From NCBI GenBank assembly GCA_044351045.1, contig JBILGM010000008.1, positions 11,578-75,577 of the forward strand: 64,000 nucleotides of DNA. Direction: 5' to 3'. Numbering within the stretch: the stretch's first letter is position 1; every line of letters starts with the position of its first letter. Positions 35,644 through 44,497 of this stretch are shown here, piece by piece. Both the position numbers and the translations under genes were made by a program. The notes under the pieces are model-generated. The model ran no database searches. It saw only the letters and a program-made list of their open reading frames with translations, and had not been told where the DNA came from. The DNA is from UBA6136 sp044351045 (GTDB taxonomy: Bacteria; Pseudomonadota; Gammaproteobacteria; Methylococcales; Methylococcaceae).

Positions 35644-36289
35644 GATTCGAATCGTTATGCTGTTGATGGCTCTGGTCTGGTCGATCTGCCCCAGGGCAGA
35701 GTCATTGTTGGTGGTGGGCGATAGTATCAGCGCCGGTTATGGCTTGGACAAGTTGGAGGAGGGCTGGGTGGCTCTGCTTCAGGAAAAACTCAAGCCACGC
35801 GGCATCGAGGTCGTCAATGCAAGCATCTCCGGTGATACCACGGCAGGTGGTCTGGCACGCATCGATGCTTTGCTGGAGCGGGTGCGGCCCGCCTGGGTGC
35901 TGCTCGAACTTGGGGGTAACGATGGTTTGCGTGGCCTGACTCCAGCCCAGATGAATGCTAACCTGACCGGCATGATCGGAAAGGCCCGGGCCTTCAAGGC
36001 GCAGGTGCTTTTGATGGGCATGCAAATACCTCCCAATTATGGCAAGCGGTATGCCGAGATGTTCCAGCGGGTTTATGGTGAGGTCGCGCAAAACTCCGGC
36101 GTCGGATTGGTGCCGTTTCTGCTGGAGGGCGTGGGTGGTCAGGATTCGATGATGCAGGCGGATGGGATTCATCCGAATAGGTCGGCGCAGCCGGTTTTGC
36201 TGGAGCAGGTCATGAAACAACTGGCACCGATGCTGACAGCCAGGACTGCTCAAGACTCTACCTTGGAGTCTCCCGCAATGGGAAAATGA
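35642..36289 (+). CDS. tesA: Periplasmic arylesterase / acyl-CoA thioesterase I / lysophospholipase
   Basis: An SGNH hydrolase of 215 residues with signal peptide MIRIVMLLMALVWSICPRA. Block I is VVGDSISAGYGL with the catalytic serine, block III is LELGGNDGLRG, and block V is DGIHPN with the Asp-His pair. In E. coli TesA cleaves acyl-CoAs, esters and lysophospholipids in the periplasm. No Shine-Dalgarno sequence precedes the ATG, and its promoter must lie inside ybbA. The frame is open further upstream, but only this start gives a signal peptide. Confidence 0.93.
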   Translation: MIRIVMLLMALVWSICPRAESLLVVGDSISAGYGLDKLEEGWVALLQEKLKPRGIEVVNASISGDTTAGGLARIDALLERVRPAWVLLELGGNDGLRGLTPAQMNANLTGMIGKARAFKAQVLLMGMQIPPNYGKRYAEMFQRVYGEVAQNSGVGLVPFLLEGVGGQDSMMQADGIHPNRSAQPVLLEQVMKQLAPMLTARTAQDSTLESPAMGK

Positions 36290-36345
36290 CCATCACAAGG
36301 GGCGCTTTCCTGCTAGACGAACCAAACACCTAAGACTATTAAGCC

Positions 36346-36705
36346 ATGACAATCGAACTGAATGCTTTTCTTGCGCAGGTGAAAGCCGACCATTCGGTTG
36401 AGTTCAAGGACACGATCGCTGTTATCAGCCACCATTACCATTACACGCCAATCCGCTTTACCAATGGCTTGGGCGAGGGTGCAGTGATCAATGAACCAGG
36501 AACCAATGAAGGTTCCTGCAAGATTTTCTGTTTTGCCCGCCTCCATGATTTGAGTGAGCCGCAAACCCTGGCACTTTTTGGCGGCTATTACCGTGATGAT
36601 GTGCTCGGAAACCCGGAGGGCCGGGATCATGGCAATATCCGGAATTTCATGAAATATGGTTGGGGTGGAATTTGCATTGAGGGTGAGGCACTTCGTGCCA
36701 TCTAG
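36346..36705 (+). CDS. HopJ-family protein
   Basis: A 119-residue protein matching the HopJ type III effector family by its whole length: HHYHYTPIRFTNGLG, NEPGTNEGSCKIFCFARLH, TLALFGGYYRDDVLGNPEG and NIRNFMKYGWGGI. Despite the family name, homologues are widespread in environmental gammaproteobacteria and cyanobacteria that lack type III secretion. No secretion genes are visible here. A housekeeping role is more likely, but it is unknown. Confidence 0.88.
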   Translation: MTIELNAFLAQVKADHSVEFKDTIAVISHHYHYTPIRFTNGLGEGAVINEPGTNEGSCKIFCFARLHDLSEPQTLALFGGYYRDDVLGNPEGRDHGNIRNFMKYGWGGICIEGEALRAI

Positions 36706-36725
36706 CCGCTTGATCTCCGCGGATC

Positions 36726-37226
36726 ATGTTGTATAAATGGGTTTGGCTGGACTGCCAACTCCTGTTCCTGCTGATGGTCGCGAATGGCACGCCGATCGTC
36801 ATGAAGCGGATGTTTGCCGATAAGGGAGCCTGGCCGGTGGATGCAGGCTGGCTCTTGCCGTTGGACGGTCACCCCCTGTTGGGAAAATCCAAAACCTGGC
36901 GAGGGATTGTTTCCTCGCTGTTGGCAACCGGATTGGGCGCCCTGGTAACGGGCTGGTCATTTGAGGTGGGAGTTTTCATCGGTCTCTGGGCTATGGTTGG
37001 CGATCTTTTTTCTAGTTTCATCAAGCGCCGACTAGCGTTTTCACCCAGTGCCATGGCGCTGGGACTCGACCAGATTCCCGAGTCACTTTTTCCGCTCTGG
37101 GCGATGCGGAGTGAGTGGGCGCTGACCTTGGGTTCTGGTTTTGGATTGGTCATGGCTTTTTTTGTGCTGGAACTCTGGTTGTCTCGATGGCTCCACAAGC
37201 TGCATATTCGGGAACAGCCTTACTGA
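36726..37226 (+). CDS. CDP-archaeol synthase (CarS)-like membrane protein
   Basis: A 166-residue membrane protein with about four hydrophobic segments. Conserved motifs match the DUF46/CarS family: VANGTPI, DGHPLLGKSKTWRGI, GLWAMVGDLFSSFIKRRL and GLDQIPESL. Archaeal CarS transfers CTP to unsaturated archaeol, and the family belongs to the CDP-alcohol cytidylyltransferase-like membrane enzymes. In a bacterium the substrate is probably a different lipid alcohol phosphate. It follows the HopJ-family gene by twenty bases. Confidence 0.85.
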   Translation: MLYKWVWLDCQLLFLLMVANGTPIVMKRMFADKGAWPVDAGWLLPLDGHPLLGKSKTWRGIVSSLLATGLGALVTGWSFEVGVFIGLWAMVGDLFSSFIKRRLAFSPSAMALGLDQIPESLFPLWAMRSEWALTLGSGFGLVMAFFVLELWLSRWLHKLHIREQPY

Positions 37227-37304
37227 AACTTGTCGAGCAAAGGGCTCAGTTCATGTCTCGGCAGAATGAAACCTCACAGAGCCGCCGACCATAGAAAATT
37301 GACG

Positions 37305-37943
37305 ATGGAAAAAAATCTCACCAACCAAACCATCGCATTGGCCGGTTTGGCCCAGGCGGTCACCCTGGTGCAGCAGATCGCGAAGCGGGGCCATGCAGAT
37401 CAGGAGGCCATGGAGGTTTTGATTGTCAGCACCCTGAAAATCGATGCCGATGACATTCTTGATGTCTACGGTGGTCTGGCCGGTCTAAAAACGGGGCTCC
37501 GGCAACTGGAAAGGCAACTGACGGAACCTCGGCAAGTGGACCCTGAATTGGCACGCTATGCTTCAACGCTGATGTATCTCGAGCAGAGTGTCATGAAGCA
37601 ACCGGCGATGACCGAGGCTATCGGCGTTGCCGTCAAGCGCGCTCAGGCGAACGCGGAAAAAGCAGGTCATGTGCTGGATGATGACGTTTTGGCAGCGCTC
37701 GCCTATGGTTACCAGCAGACCTTGAGCCAGCTCAAACCAAGGGTTATCGTCTCCGGCGAACAGCGCCATCTGTCCGATCAGCAAAACGGCAATCGCATAC
37801 GTGCGCTGCTTCTGGCCGGTGTCCGCTCAGCGCTACTCTGGCGGCAGGCCGGCGGCGTGCGCTGGATTTTCCTGTTTATCCGCGCCAAATTGCAGCGGGA
37901 GGCGCGACGTCTTCTGGACACCATTGACAAGGCTGCCGTGTGA
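37305..37943 (+). CDS. hflD: High frequency lysogenization protein HflD
   Basis: A 212-residue helical protein of the HflD (DUF489) family, seen in NQTIALAGLAQAVTLVQQIA, YASTLMYLEQSVM and IRALLLAGVRSALLWRQAGG followed by the RR helix. In E. coli HflD interacts with the lambda CII protein at the membrane, and its cellular role is unclear. In most genomes it sits between mnmA and purB, and neither is here, so the locus is rearranged. The ATG at 37305 gives the normal length, and upstream in-frame codons add an unrelated tail. Confidence 0.92.
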   Translation: MEKNLTNQTIALAGLAQAVTLVQQIAKRGHADQEAMEVLIVSTLKIDADDILDVYGGLAGLKTGLRQLERQLTEPRQVDPELARYASTLMYLEQSVMKQPAMTEAIGVAVKRAQANAEKAGHVLDDDVLAALAYGYQQTLSQLKPRVIVSGEQRHLSDQQNGNRIRALLLAGVRSALLWRQAGGVRWIFLFIRAKLQREARRLLDTIDKAAV

Positions 37944-38277
37944 TCAATCGTATTTGAGGTACTTGAAGCGGGGATCTTCCGGCGTGCCTTCGAATACCCC
38001 TGGGTGGCTTTGGGTCGGCTGCCACTGGAGTACATCCTCTATCTCACCAGCTAGGACAAAGTCTTTCTCGGTAATGCCTTTTGCCGAATGCATGATTAGT
38101 TTGACGATCACACAACGTAAAGGACAGGGTGAGGTCGGGATGATGCCAGGCCGCCTCGGCCAGATGCACCACTTTGTTGACTACCATCAGCGATGATTTA
38201 CAGCCGCTGGTTCGGAATTTGCTTCGAATCCAGCCATTTTCGTAGTACAAGTGCGGTAGTTTGCCCTCAGGCGACGC
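37944..38277 (-). pseudogene. Frameshifted pterin-4a-carbinolamine dehydratase
   Basis: Frame one on the minus strand reads ENGWIRSKFRTSGCKSS and MVVNKVVHLAEAAWHHPDLT with SFT. After an extra base near 38103 a second frame continues CVIVKLIMHSAKGITEKDFV to EGTPEDPRFKYLKYD and a stop at 37944. Together they form a nearly full dehydratase of the PCD/DCoH family, with the catalytic HHP motif intact. Upstream the frame meets a TGA at 38280 before any ATG, so the natural start is also unclear. It is either a recent pseudogene or a sequencing error. It directly abuts the hflD stop. Confidence 0.8.
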
Positions 38278-38674
38278 TCAATCACTCCTGAAGTGATCGT
38301 GATTTGGAACGGGGCAGGCATGGCTTCCATAGACATGGGGGTATGGGTGACGAAGTAGGGGGTCGGACTCTGTCAATCCACCGGAAAAGTCGTCATATAG
38401 GTGCTTCCTGCACTGCAGCGGCCCTTCCTGATTCGACAGACTCCAACCGGTTTGTTTATCATCCCTTACTCTTCATGTCTTTGACAAGGCGGGCTCTGGT
38501 GCCTGCAAACACATGAAGTGGAGATGCTTACATTACAAGCCGCTGGGATTCCTTAAGCCCTGAAAATGCTGCGCAAACGGCGGCAAGTCAGTTTTGGTTG
38601 GAGTGGCTCCAGTGCCATCACCCAGCTGACCGGAGTTGGCAAGGCGAGCGGCCATTTTAATTCTGGAAGGACCT
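38278..38674. other. Intergenic region upstream of hpf
   Basis: Nearly 400 bases contain only short frames on both strands without ribosome-binding sites or recognisable protein signatures. A TTGACA hexamer occurs at 38480-38485 but has no convincing -10 partner. In many gammaproteobacteria hpf follows rpoN, and I found no trace of rpoN here. Confidence 0.5.
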
Positions 38675-39043
38675 ATGCAATTACCACTAGAGATTACGTT
38701 TCGGGGGATTCCGCACTCCGATGCAGTAGAGACCCGAATTCGCGAAAAAGCGGCCAAGCTGGAGCAGTATTGCCACAACATCACCAGCTGCCGGGTGGCG
38801 GTTGAGGCGGAACACCACAACCATCATCAAGGTAACCTTTACAAGGTCAGGATCGACATCAGCGTCCCGAACAAGCACATCGTGGTCAGCCGTGATCATC
38901 ACGACAAGCAGGCGCATGAAGACGTGTACGTGGCTCTGCGCGATGCGTTTTCAGCGGCGGCACGTCAATTGGAGGAATATGTCCGGATGCAGCGTGGTGA
39001 AGTAAAGCACCACGAAAAGCCCACGGCAGGCGAAGAAATCTAA
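38675..39043 (+). CDS. hpf: Ribosome hibernation promoting factor (short HPF/RaiA family)
   Basis: A 122-residue protein that binds the 30S decoding region in stationary phase. The pattern is MQLPLEITFRGIPHSDAVET, EHHNHHQGNLYKVRIDISVP and HEDVYVALRDAFSAAARQLE. It lacks the long C-terminal dimerisation domain. GGAAGGA precedes the ATG at 38675. It is followed by a strong terminator. A histidine-rich stretch (EHHNHHQG, RDHHDKQAHED) is usual for this subgroup. Confidence 0.92.
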   Translation: MQLPLEITFRGIPHSDAVETRIREKAAKLEQYCHNITSCRVAVEAEHHNHHQGNLYKVRIDISVPNKHIVVSRDHHDKQAHEDVYVALRDAFSAAARQLEEYVRMQRGEVKHHEKPTAGEEI

Positions 39044-39052
39044 ATGACCGAT

Positions 39053-39547
39053 CTAGGCGGGGCATGACGGCTTGCTGTCATGCCCCGTTTTAGTGTCCGC
39101 TTTCCCAAGAAAAATAACTTGGCTGCAAGACGCAATGTCCTGCCAGCACCGGTGCCTGGGATCGACCAGCATCCATAGAAATCCCAGCCCCAACACAGCC
39201 GTGCTTAATATCGCAACGACGCAGCGTATGAGGGCCTGTCGCCCGCTCATCGGCTGACCGTCCGCTCCGATGACCTGAATTTTCCAGGCGCGCATGCCAA
39301 GGGTTTGTCCGCCATGGGTCCAGAACCAGCCAAAAAATGCCATGGCGGTGACGATCAGGCACCCGGAATAGACGGGATCATGGGCCGGAAAGGCTTCGCC
39401 TCCCCGAAAGGTCAGCAAAGCAACGGTGGTCAGAAACAGAATGGCAGTTAAGAGTATCCAGTCATAAACCAATGCGGCCAGTCGTCGCCAAAGCCCGGCG
39501 GGTTCGAGTGCCGCGATTTTGTCGGGTTGGCGATGCCGATGCTTCAT
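39053..39547 (-). CDS. RDD-family membrane protein
   Basis: A 164-residue protein with an RDD domain: GLWRRLAALVYDWILLTAIL, HGGQTLGMRAWKIQVIGADG and LIRCVVAILSTAVLGLGFLW. Three hydrophobic segments are seen. Members are of uncertain function, and some have been linked to sodium/proton exchange. Its final 12 codons include the hpf terminator hairpin. It overlaps the upstream small gene by four bases (ATGA). Confidence 0.88.
   Translation of the reverse strand: MKHRHRQPDKIAALEPAGLWRRLAALVYDWILLTAILFLTTVALLTFRGGEAFPAHDPVYSGCLIVTAMAFFGWFWTHGGQTLGMRAWKIQVIGADGQPMSGRQALIRCVVAILSTAVLGLGFLWMLVDPRHRCWQDIASCSQVIFLGKADTKTGHDSKPSCPA
39059..39091 (+). terminator. Rho-independent terminator of hpf, inside the RDD gene end
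   Basis: A perfect ten-base stem GGGGCATGAC / GTCATGCCCC with an eight-base loop is followed by TTTT. It starts 15 bases after the hpf stop and lies within the last codons of the convergent RDD gene, so the stem also encodes protein on the other strand. Confidence 0.85.
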
Positions 39548-39756
39548 GGCGTTGGGTTGCTATCGTTCGCCCCCGCTGTCCTGGCGAAAACGGCGCCAAA
39601 GTACATGGACACGTATACCAAAGCGGAAACCAGCACTGTCGTTAGAAGGACTGGTGGCCGGATCAGGGGCAGAAAAATAAGCAGTGAAAAAAGGGCCACA
39701 AAAGCGCTGGCATGAAGCGGGTGCGACAGCATTTCGTTCAGTCTGATTTTAAGCAT
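39544..39756 (-). CDS. Small two-helix membrane protein
   Basis: A 70-residue protein, not recognised, with two hydrophobic segments (ASAFVALFSLLIFLPLI and VLLTTVLVSALVYVSMYFGA) and a polar tail. The four-base overlap with the RDD gene and the lack of any competing frame support it as a real gene cotranslated with RDD. Confidence 0.65.
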   Translation of the reverse strand: MLKIRLNEMLSHPLHASAFVALFSLLIFLPLIRPPVLLTTVLVSALVYVSMYFGAVFARTAGANDSNPTP

Positions 39757-39924
39757 GGTATCTCTATGTTTGGTTGGCTGAGGGGGGTGAATCGGACTTT
39801 GAATTATAGGGTCGTCAGAGGTTTGTTGAGTTCTGGGTGCAACGTTTAGTCGATCAAAGCGGACTAGCTGTTGCGGAGGCTAAACCGATCAAGCGTAAGC
39901 TACACTGGTGACCCGTTACTCCAG

Positions 39925-40569
39925 CTATTTCCGCGATGACGCAAGTTTTATTGCTTGGGCGAGGGTGTGGATCAGCCTCTGGGTCGCCGATTCGGGCGAC
40001 GCCCCACAGGAGAGAATGCCGTCTTCGTGTCCGCCCATGGCAATCACCTGAAAAGGGTTTTCGTCAAGCATGTCGGCAACGCATGCAGCCATCGCCGGGG
40101 TACCATAAGTCACAGCGGGGTCAGTGACGGCGATGCCGAGCGATCTGGCATGGGTCCATAGCTCGGGCGAGTGGACGTGGAGGACGCATTGGATGGTCGA
40201 GGACGCCAGGTAGGCGGCACCATGAGTAAGGGCTTCGGAGGAGGGGGCGATCGTCCCCTCGGCGAAAATCAGGTTGCGATGAACATCGCAGCGATCGACC
40301 CTGGAGTAATGACTAGCGGAGAGCTGTGGCAAGCCCCCGGTCTGAGTGCCACTGATCAGGAAGCTGTCCGCAGAAATTCGCAGACTCACGTTGCCATAAG
40401 CGAGTCCGCCATAACGGTTGCGGTCCTGGCCGGTGAGATTGAGCAGAAAAAGGACTCTCCGCCAGGCATCCAGTTCTGCGCAGAGACCCCAGTGCGGTGG
40501 TTGAGCGCCCTTGAAGTCGAGTTGATACTGGGTGACGCCTTCCATTTCGGCCGTTATCTCCTGGATCAT
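39925..40569 (-). CDS. Class II aldolase/adducin-family protein
   Basis: About 214 residues with the class II aldolase fold. The metal-binding histidines are suggested by VLHVHSPELW and GGHEDGI, and SFLISGTQTGGLPQLSASHY and GNVSLR fit the substrate loop. The family includes fuculose-phosphate aldolase and dehydratases such as MtnB, so the reaction cannot be named. Start choice is uncertain: ATG at 40569 is used, with a TTG at 40590 and an ATG at 40545 (AGGAG twelve bases upstream) as alternatives. Confidence 0.8.
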   Translation of the reverse strand: MIQEITAEMEGVTQYQLDFKGAQPPHWGLCAELDAWRRVLFLLNLTGQDRNRYGGLAYGNVSLRISADSFLISGTQTGGLPQLSASHYSRVDRCDVHRNLIFAEGTIAPSSEALTHGAAYLASSTIQCVLHVHSPELWTHARSLGIAVTDPAVTYGTPAMAACVADMLDENPFQVIAMGGHEDGILSCGASPESATQRLIHTLAQAIKLASSRK

Positions 40570-40626
40570 GGATCGCTGTCGCTGGGCCAAGGCGTGCTAA
40601 GCATTGGGGAAGTTTCCTGAATTAAG

Positions 40627-40654
40627 GTGAAAAAATAATCCTTCGGCTTATAAT
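40627..40654 (+). promoter_or_regulatory. Promoter for tRNA-Leu
   Basis: A perfect TATAAT lies at 40649-40654, with GTGAAA sixteen bases upstream as a partial -35 box. Transcription would begin near 40661 and give about 97 bases of leader before the tRNA. Confidence 0.6.
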
Positions 40655-40757
40655 ACTTGGCTGACTCGCAAGGTTGTGTGCCGTTTGAGTGCGACGCAAT
40701 GCTCGGCACGCGATTTTTGTGCGGAGCCCAGGGTGGCGACGGTGCGAGTCTGAATGC

Positions 40758-40842
<85 letters not shown>

Positions 40843-41009
40843 AGTTTTCCGTTGCGGCTATGGGTCATAGCATTGCTTGAATCTGTTGCTTGCCGCTGGT
40901 TGCAATAGTTTGCAAATCTGAAAAATTTTCCGGATTACGTTGCTCCCCTCCTGATATCAGTCAACGTAATTTCATGTCCTATCCAATTACTGTCTGAGGT
41001 GACTGCGAC

Positions 41010-42335
41010 ATGCAAGTGTCTGTTGAAACAACATCCGAACTAAGCCGAAAAATGACTGTGATCGTCCCTGAGGACAAAATACGGAAACAGGTGGACTCCC
41101 GTCTGCAGTCCCTTTCCAGCAAGGCCAAGATTGACGGATTTCGCCCGGGCAAGGTTCCTCAGGCGGTTGTGCGCAAGCGCTATGGGCAACAGGTGCGCGA
41201 AGAGGTGGTTTCTGACCTAATTCAGTCGAGCTTCTATGAAGCGGTTCGGGATGAAAAGCTTAATCCTGCCGGTACCCCTCAGATCAGGGCCAACAAGATC
41301 GATGAAGGGGAAGGCCTTGAATATGAAGCCAGCTTCGAGATCATGCCTGATTTCGTCCCCATGCCACTAGAAACCCTGGAGGTAAAGCGATTCACGTCCA
41401 ACGTCCGCGACGAAGATATCCAGGGGATGATCCAGCGCCTAAGGGAACAGCGCAAATCCTGGAGTTCTGTTGGTCGTGTTTCCGCGAAGGATGATCGCGT
41501 GGTCATTGCCTTTGAGGGGACTCAAGGTGAGGAATCCTTCACCAACGGCCGTGTGGAAGATTTCCCGGTAGTGCTGGGGTCGGGTCAGATGATTCCGGGT
41601 TTTGAGGACAAGCTGACCGGCCTTGAGGCTGGCGCAAAACTTGATTTTGATATCGACTTTCCAGCTGAATATCCTGGGGAAAAACTGGCGGGCAAGACCG
41701 GCCATTTCGCTGTGGAGGTCATCGCGGTCGAGGAGTCAGTCATGCCTGAACTAGATGCCGACTTCATCAAGTCCTTCGGCGTCGAGACCGGCGAGTTGGC
41801 GGGATTCCAGGCCGATATTCGCGCCAATATGGAGCGTGAGATGAAACGTGCGCTGAAATCGCGCACCAAGAGTTCGGTCATGGATCAGTTGTTCGACCGC
41901 AATTCGATCCAGTTACCGAAAGTGTTGGTTCAGGATGAGCTAAACGACCTGCTTAAGCCCTATCATGAGTCTGCTCGCAAGCATAAGCAGCCCCTGGATG
42001 AAGATGCCATGAAGCCCCAGCTTGAGCCGTTGGCCCGTCGTCGGGTGGCGCTGGCGCTGATTCTCGGCAAGCTGATTGATGCCCATGGCGTAAAAGTGGA
42101 CCCGGCAAGGGTGCGCAGTGCGGTCGAGGATCTGGCGGCCAGCTACGAGGACGCGGATGAGGTGGTTCGCTGGTACTATGCTGATCCCTCGCGCCTCCGG
42201 GAAGTGGAAAACATGGTGCTCGAGGATCAGGTTGTAGATTTGATTCTTGAGAAGGCCACGACCAAAGAAGAGAGTATCGACTTTCAAGCCCTGATGACGG
42301 CGGCGACCGCCGCTTCCTTGCCTGGGCAGGCTTAA
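41010..42335 (+). CDS. tig: Trigger factor
   Basis: A ribosome-bound chaperone and prolyl isomerase of 441 residues. The ribosome-binding signature GFRPGKVP lies near residue 45. The FKBP-type domain runs from about 150 to 245 (DDRVVIAFEGTQGEE to GHFAVEVIAVEE), and a helical C-terminal domain follows. It begins the conserved tig-clpP-clpX-lon-hupB order, with 18 bases between its stop and the clpP ATG used here. Confidence 0.97.
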   Translation: MQVSVETTSELSRKMTVIVPEDKIRKQVDSRLQSLSSKAKIDGFRPGKVPQAVVRKRYGQQVREEVVSDLIQSSFYEAVRDEKLNPAGTPQIRANKIDEGEGLEYEASFEIMPDFVPMPLETLEVKRFTSNVRDEDIQGMIQRLREQRKSWSSVGRVSAKDDRVVIAFEGTQGEESFTNGRVEDFPVVLGSGQMIPGFEDKLTGLEAGAKLDFDIDFPAEYPGEKLAGKTGHFAVEVIAVEESVMPELDADFIKSFGVETGELAGFQADIRANMEREMKRALKSRTKSSVMDQLFDRNSIQLPKVLVQDELNDLLKPYHESARKHKQPLDEDAMKPQLEPLARRRVALALILGKLIDAHGVKVDPARVRSAVEDLAASYEDADEVVRWYYADPSRLREVENMVLEDQVVDLILEKATTKEESIDFQALMTAATAASLPGQA

Positions 42336-42353
42336 CTACTGGTGACGCAAACC

Positions 42354-42986
42354 ATGATAAACGGCTCCCAACCGAAAGACTCTGCAATACATGCGACTGG
42401 CTTGGTGCCGGTAGTCATAGAACAGTCCGCCCGGGGGGAGCGGGCATTCGACATCTATTCCCGTCTGCTCAAGGAGCGTGTGATTTTTTTGGTCGGCCAG
42501 GTCGAGGATTACATGGCCAATCTGGTGATCGCCCAGCTCTTGTTCCTGGAATCGGAAAATCCTGACAAGGACATTCATCTCTACATCAACTCGCCGGGCG
42601 GCGTGGTAACTTCCGGGCTAGCGATCTATGACACCATGCAGTTCATCAAGCCGGATGTGACCACGCTTTGCATTGGTCAGGCGGCCAGCATGGGGGCCTT
42701 GTTGCTAGCGGGTGGTGCGGAAGGCAAACGTTACAGTTTGCCGCACTCGCGCATCATGATTCATCAACCCTTGGGAGGATTCCAAGGACAGGCCAGTGAT
42801 ATTGATATCCATGCACGTGAGATTCTTTCTGTTCGTGATCGGCTGAATCGCATCCTAGCCCACCATACTGGGCAGCCTATCGAAAAGATCGCTGGCGATA
42901 CCGATCGCGATAATTTCATGAGTGGTGAAGACGCGGTAAATTACGGCCTGATCGACAAGGTGCTGGACCGTAGGGTGGCATCCTGA
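42354..42986 (+). CDS. clpP: ATP-dependent Clp protease proteolytic subunit
   Basis: The serine peptidase that forms tetradecameric chambers with ClpX or ClpA. The product is 210 residues, with the catalytic serine in GQAASMGALLL, the histidine in RIMIHQPLGG and the aspartate in GDTDRDNFM. A short N-terminal propeptide is typical and would be removed. The start is the ATG at 42354, though an in-frame GTG at 42342 is possible. It sits between tig and clpX. Confidence 0.97.
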   Translation: MINGSQPKDSAIHATGLVPVVIEQSARGERAFDIYSRLLKERVIFLVGQVEDYMANLVIAQLLFLESENPDKDIHLYINSPGGVVTSGLAIYDTMQFIKPDVTTLCIGQAASMGALLLAGGAEGKRYSLPHSRIMIHQPLGGFQGQASDIDIHAREILSVRDRLNRILAHHTGQPIEKIAGDTDRDNFMSGEDAVNYGLIDKVLDRRVAS

Positions 42987-43085
42987 ATCGGCGGGTTAAG
43001 CTGATGATTCGTAATGAAAGAGGTTGCCGCTGTTGTCGTTTTCGATTCCTGAAAACCGGGTCATTGAATATCGGAGGAGCCCAAC

Positions 43086-44366
<1,281 letters not shown>

Positions 44367-44389
44367 CGTTTCATTATTCGTTTATTCCA

Positions 44390-44415
44390 AAAAACCCGCC
44401 TTGGCGGGTTTTTTT
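44390..44415 (+). terminator. Rho-independent terminator after clpX
   Basis: The sequence AAAACCCGCC TT GGCGGGTTTTTTT forms a compact hairpin with a T tract. It separates the clpPX transcript from lon, which then has its own promoter. Confidence 0.9.
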
Positions 44416-44425
44416 AAGCGTTCAG

Positions 44426-44453
44426 CTTGTATTTCTCCATCACTCGCCCATAT
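44426..44453 (+). promoter_or_regulatory. Sigma-32 type heat-shock promoter for lon
   Basis: CTTGTAT at 44426-44432 and CCCATAT at 44447-44453 are fourteen bases apart, close to the heat-shock pattern CTTGAA-N13-15-CCCCATNT. lon is a heat-shock gene in other gammaproteobacteria. The element lies directly after the clpX terminator and about 40 bases before the lon start. Confidence 0.6.
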
Positions 44454-44497
44454 CCTGCATCAACCTTCCTTTCATGCCGCAGCTCAAGGACCAAATG

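Noticed and set aside
38095..38110. Programmed frameshift in the pterin dehydratase
   Set aside because: No slippery heptamer or stimulatory structure is visible, and the family does not use frameshifting.
38304..38516. Plus-strand frame of 70 codons upstream of hpf
   Set aside because: No ribosome-binding site, unnatural composition and no family resemblance. Also no trace of rpoN, which often precedes hpf.
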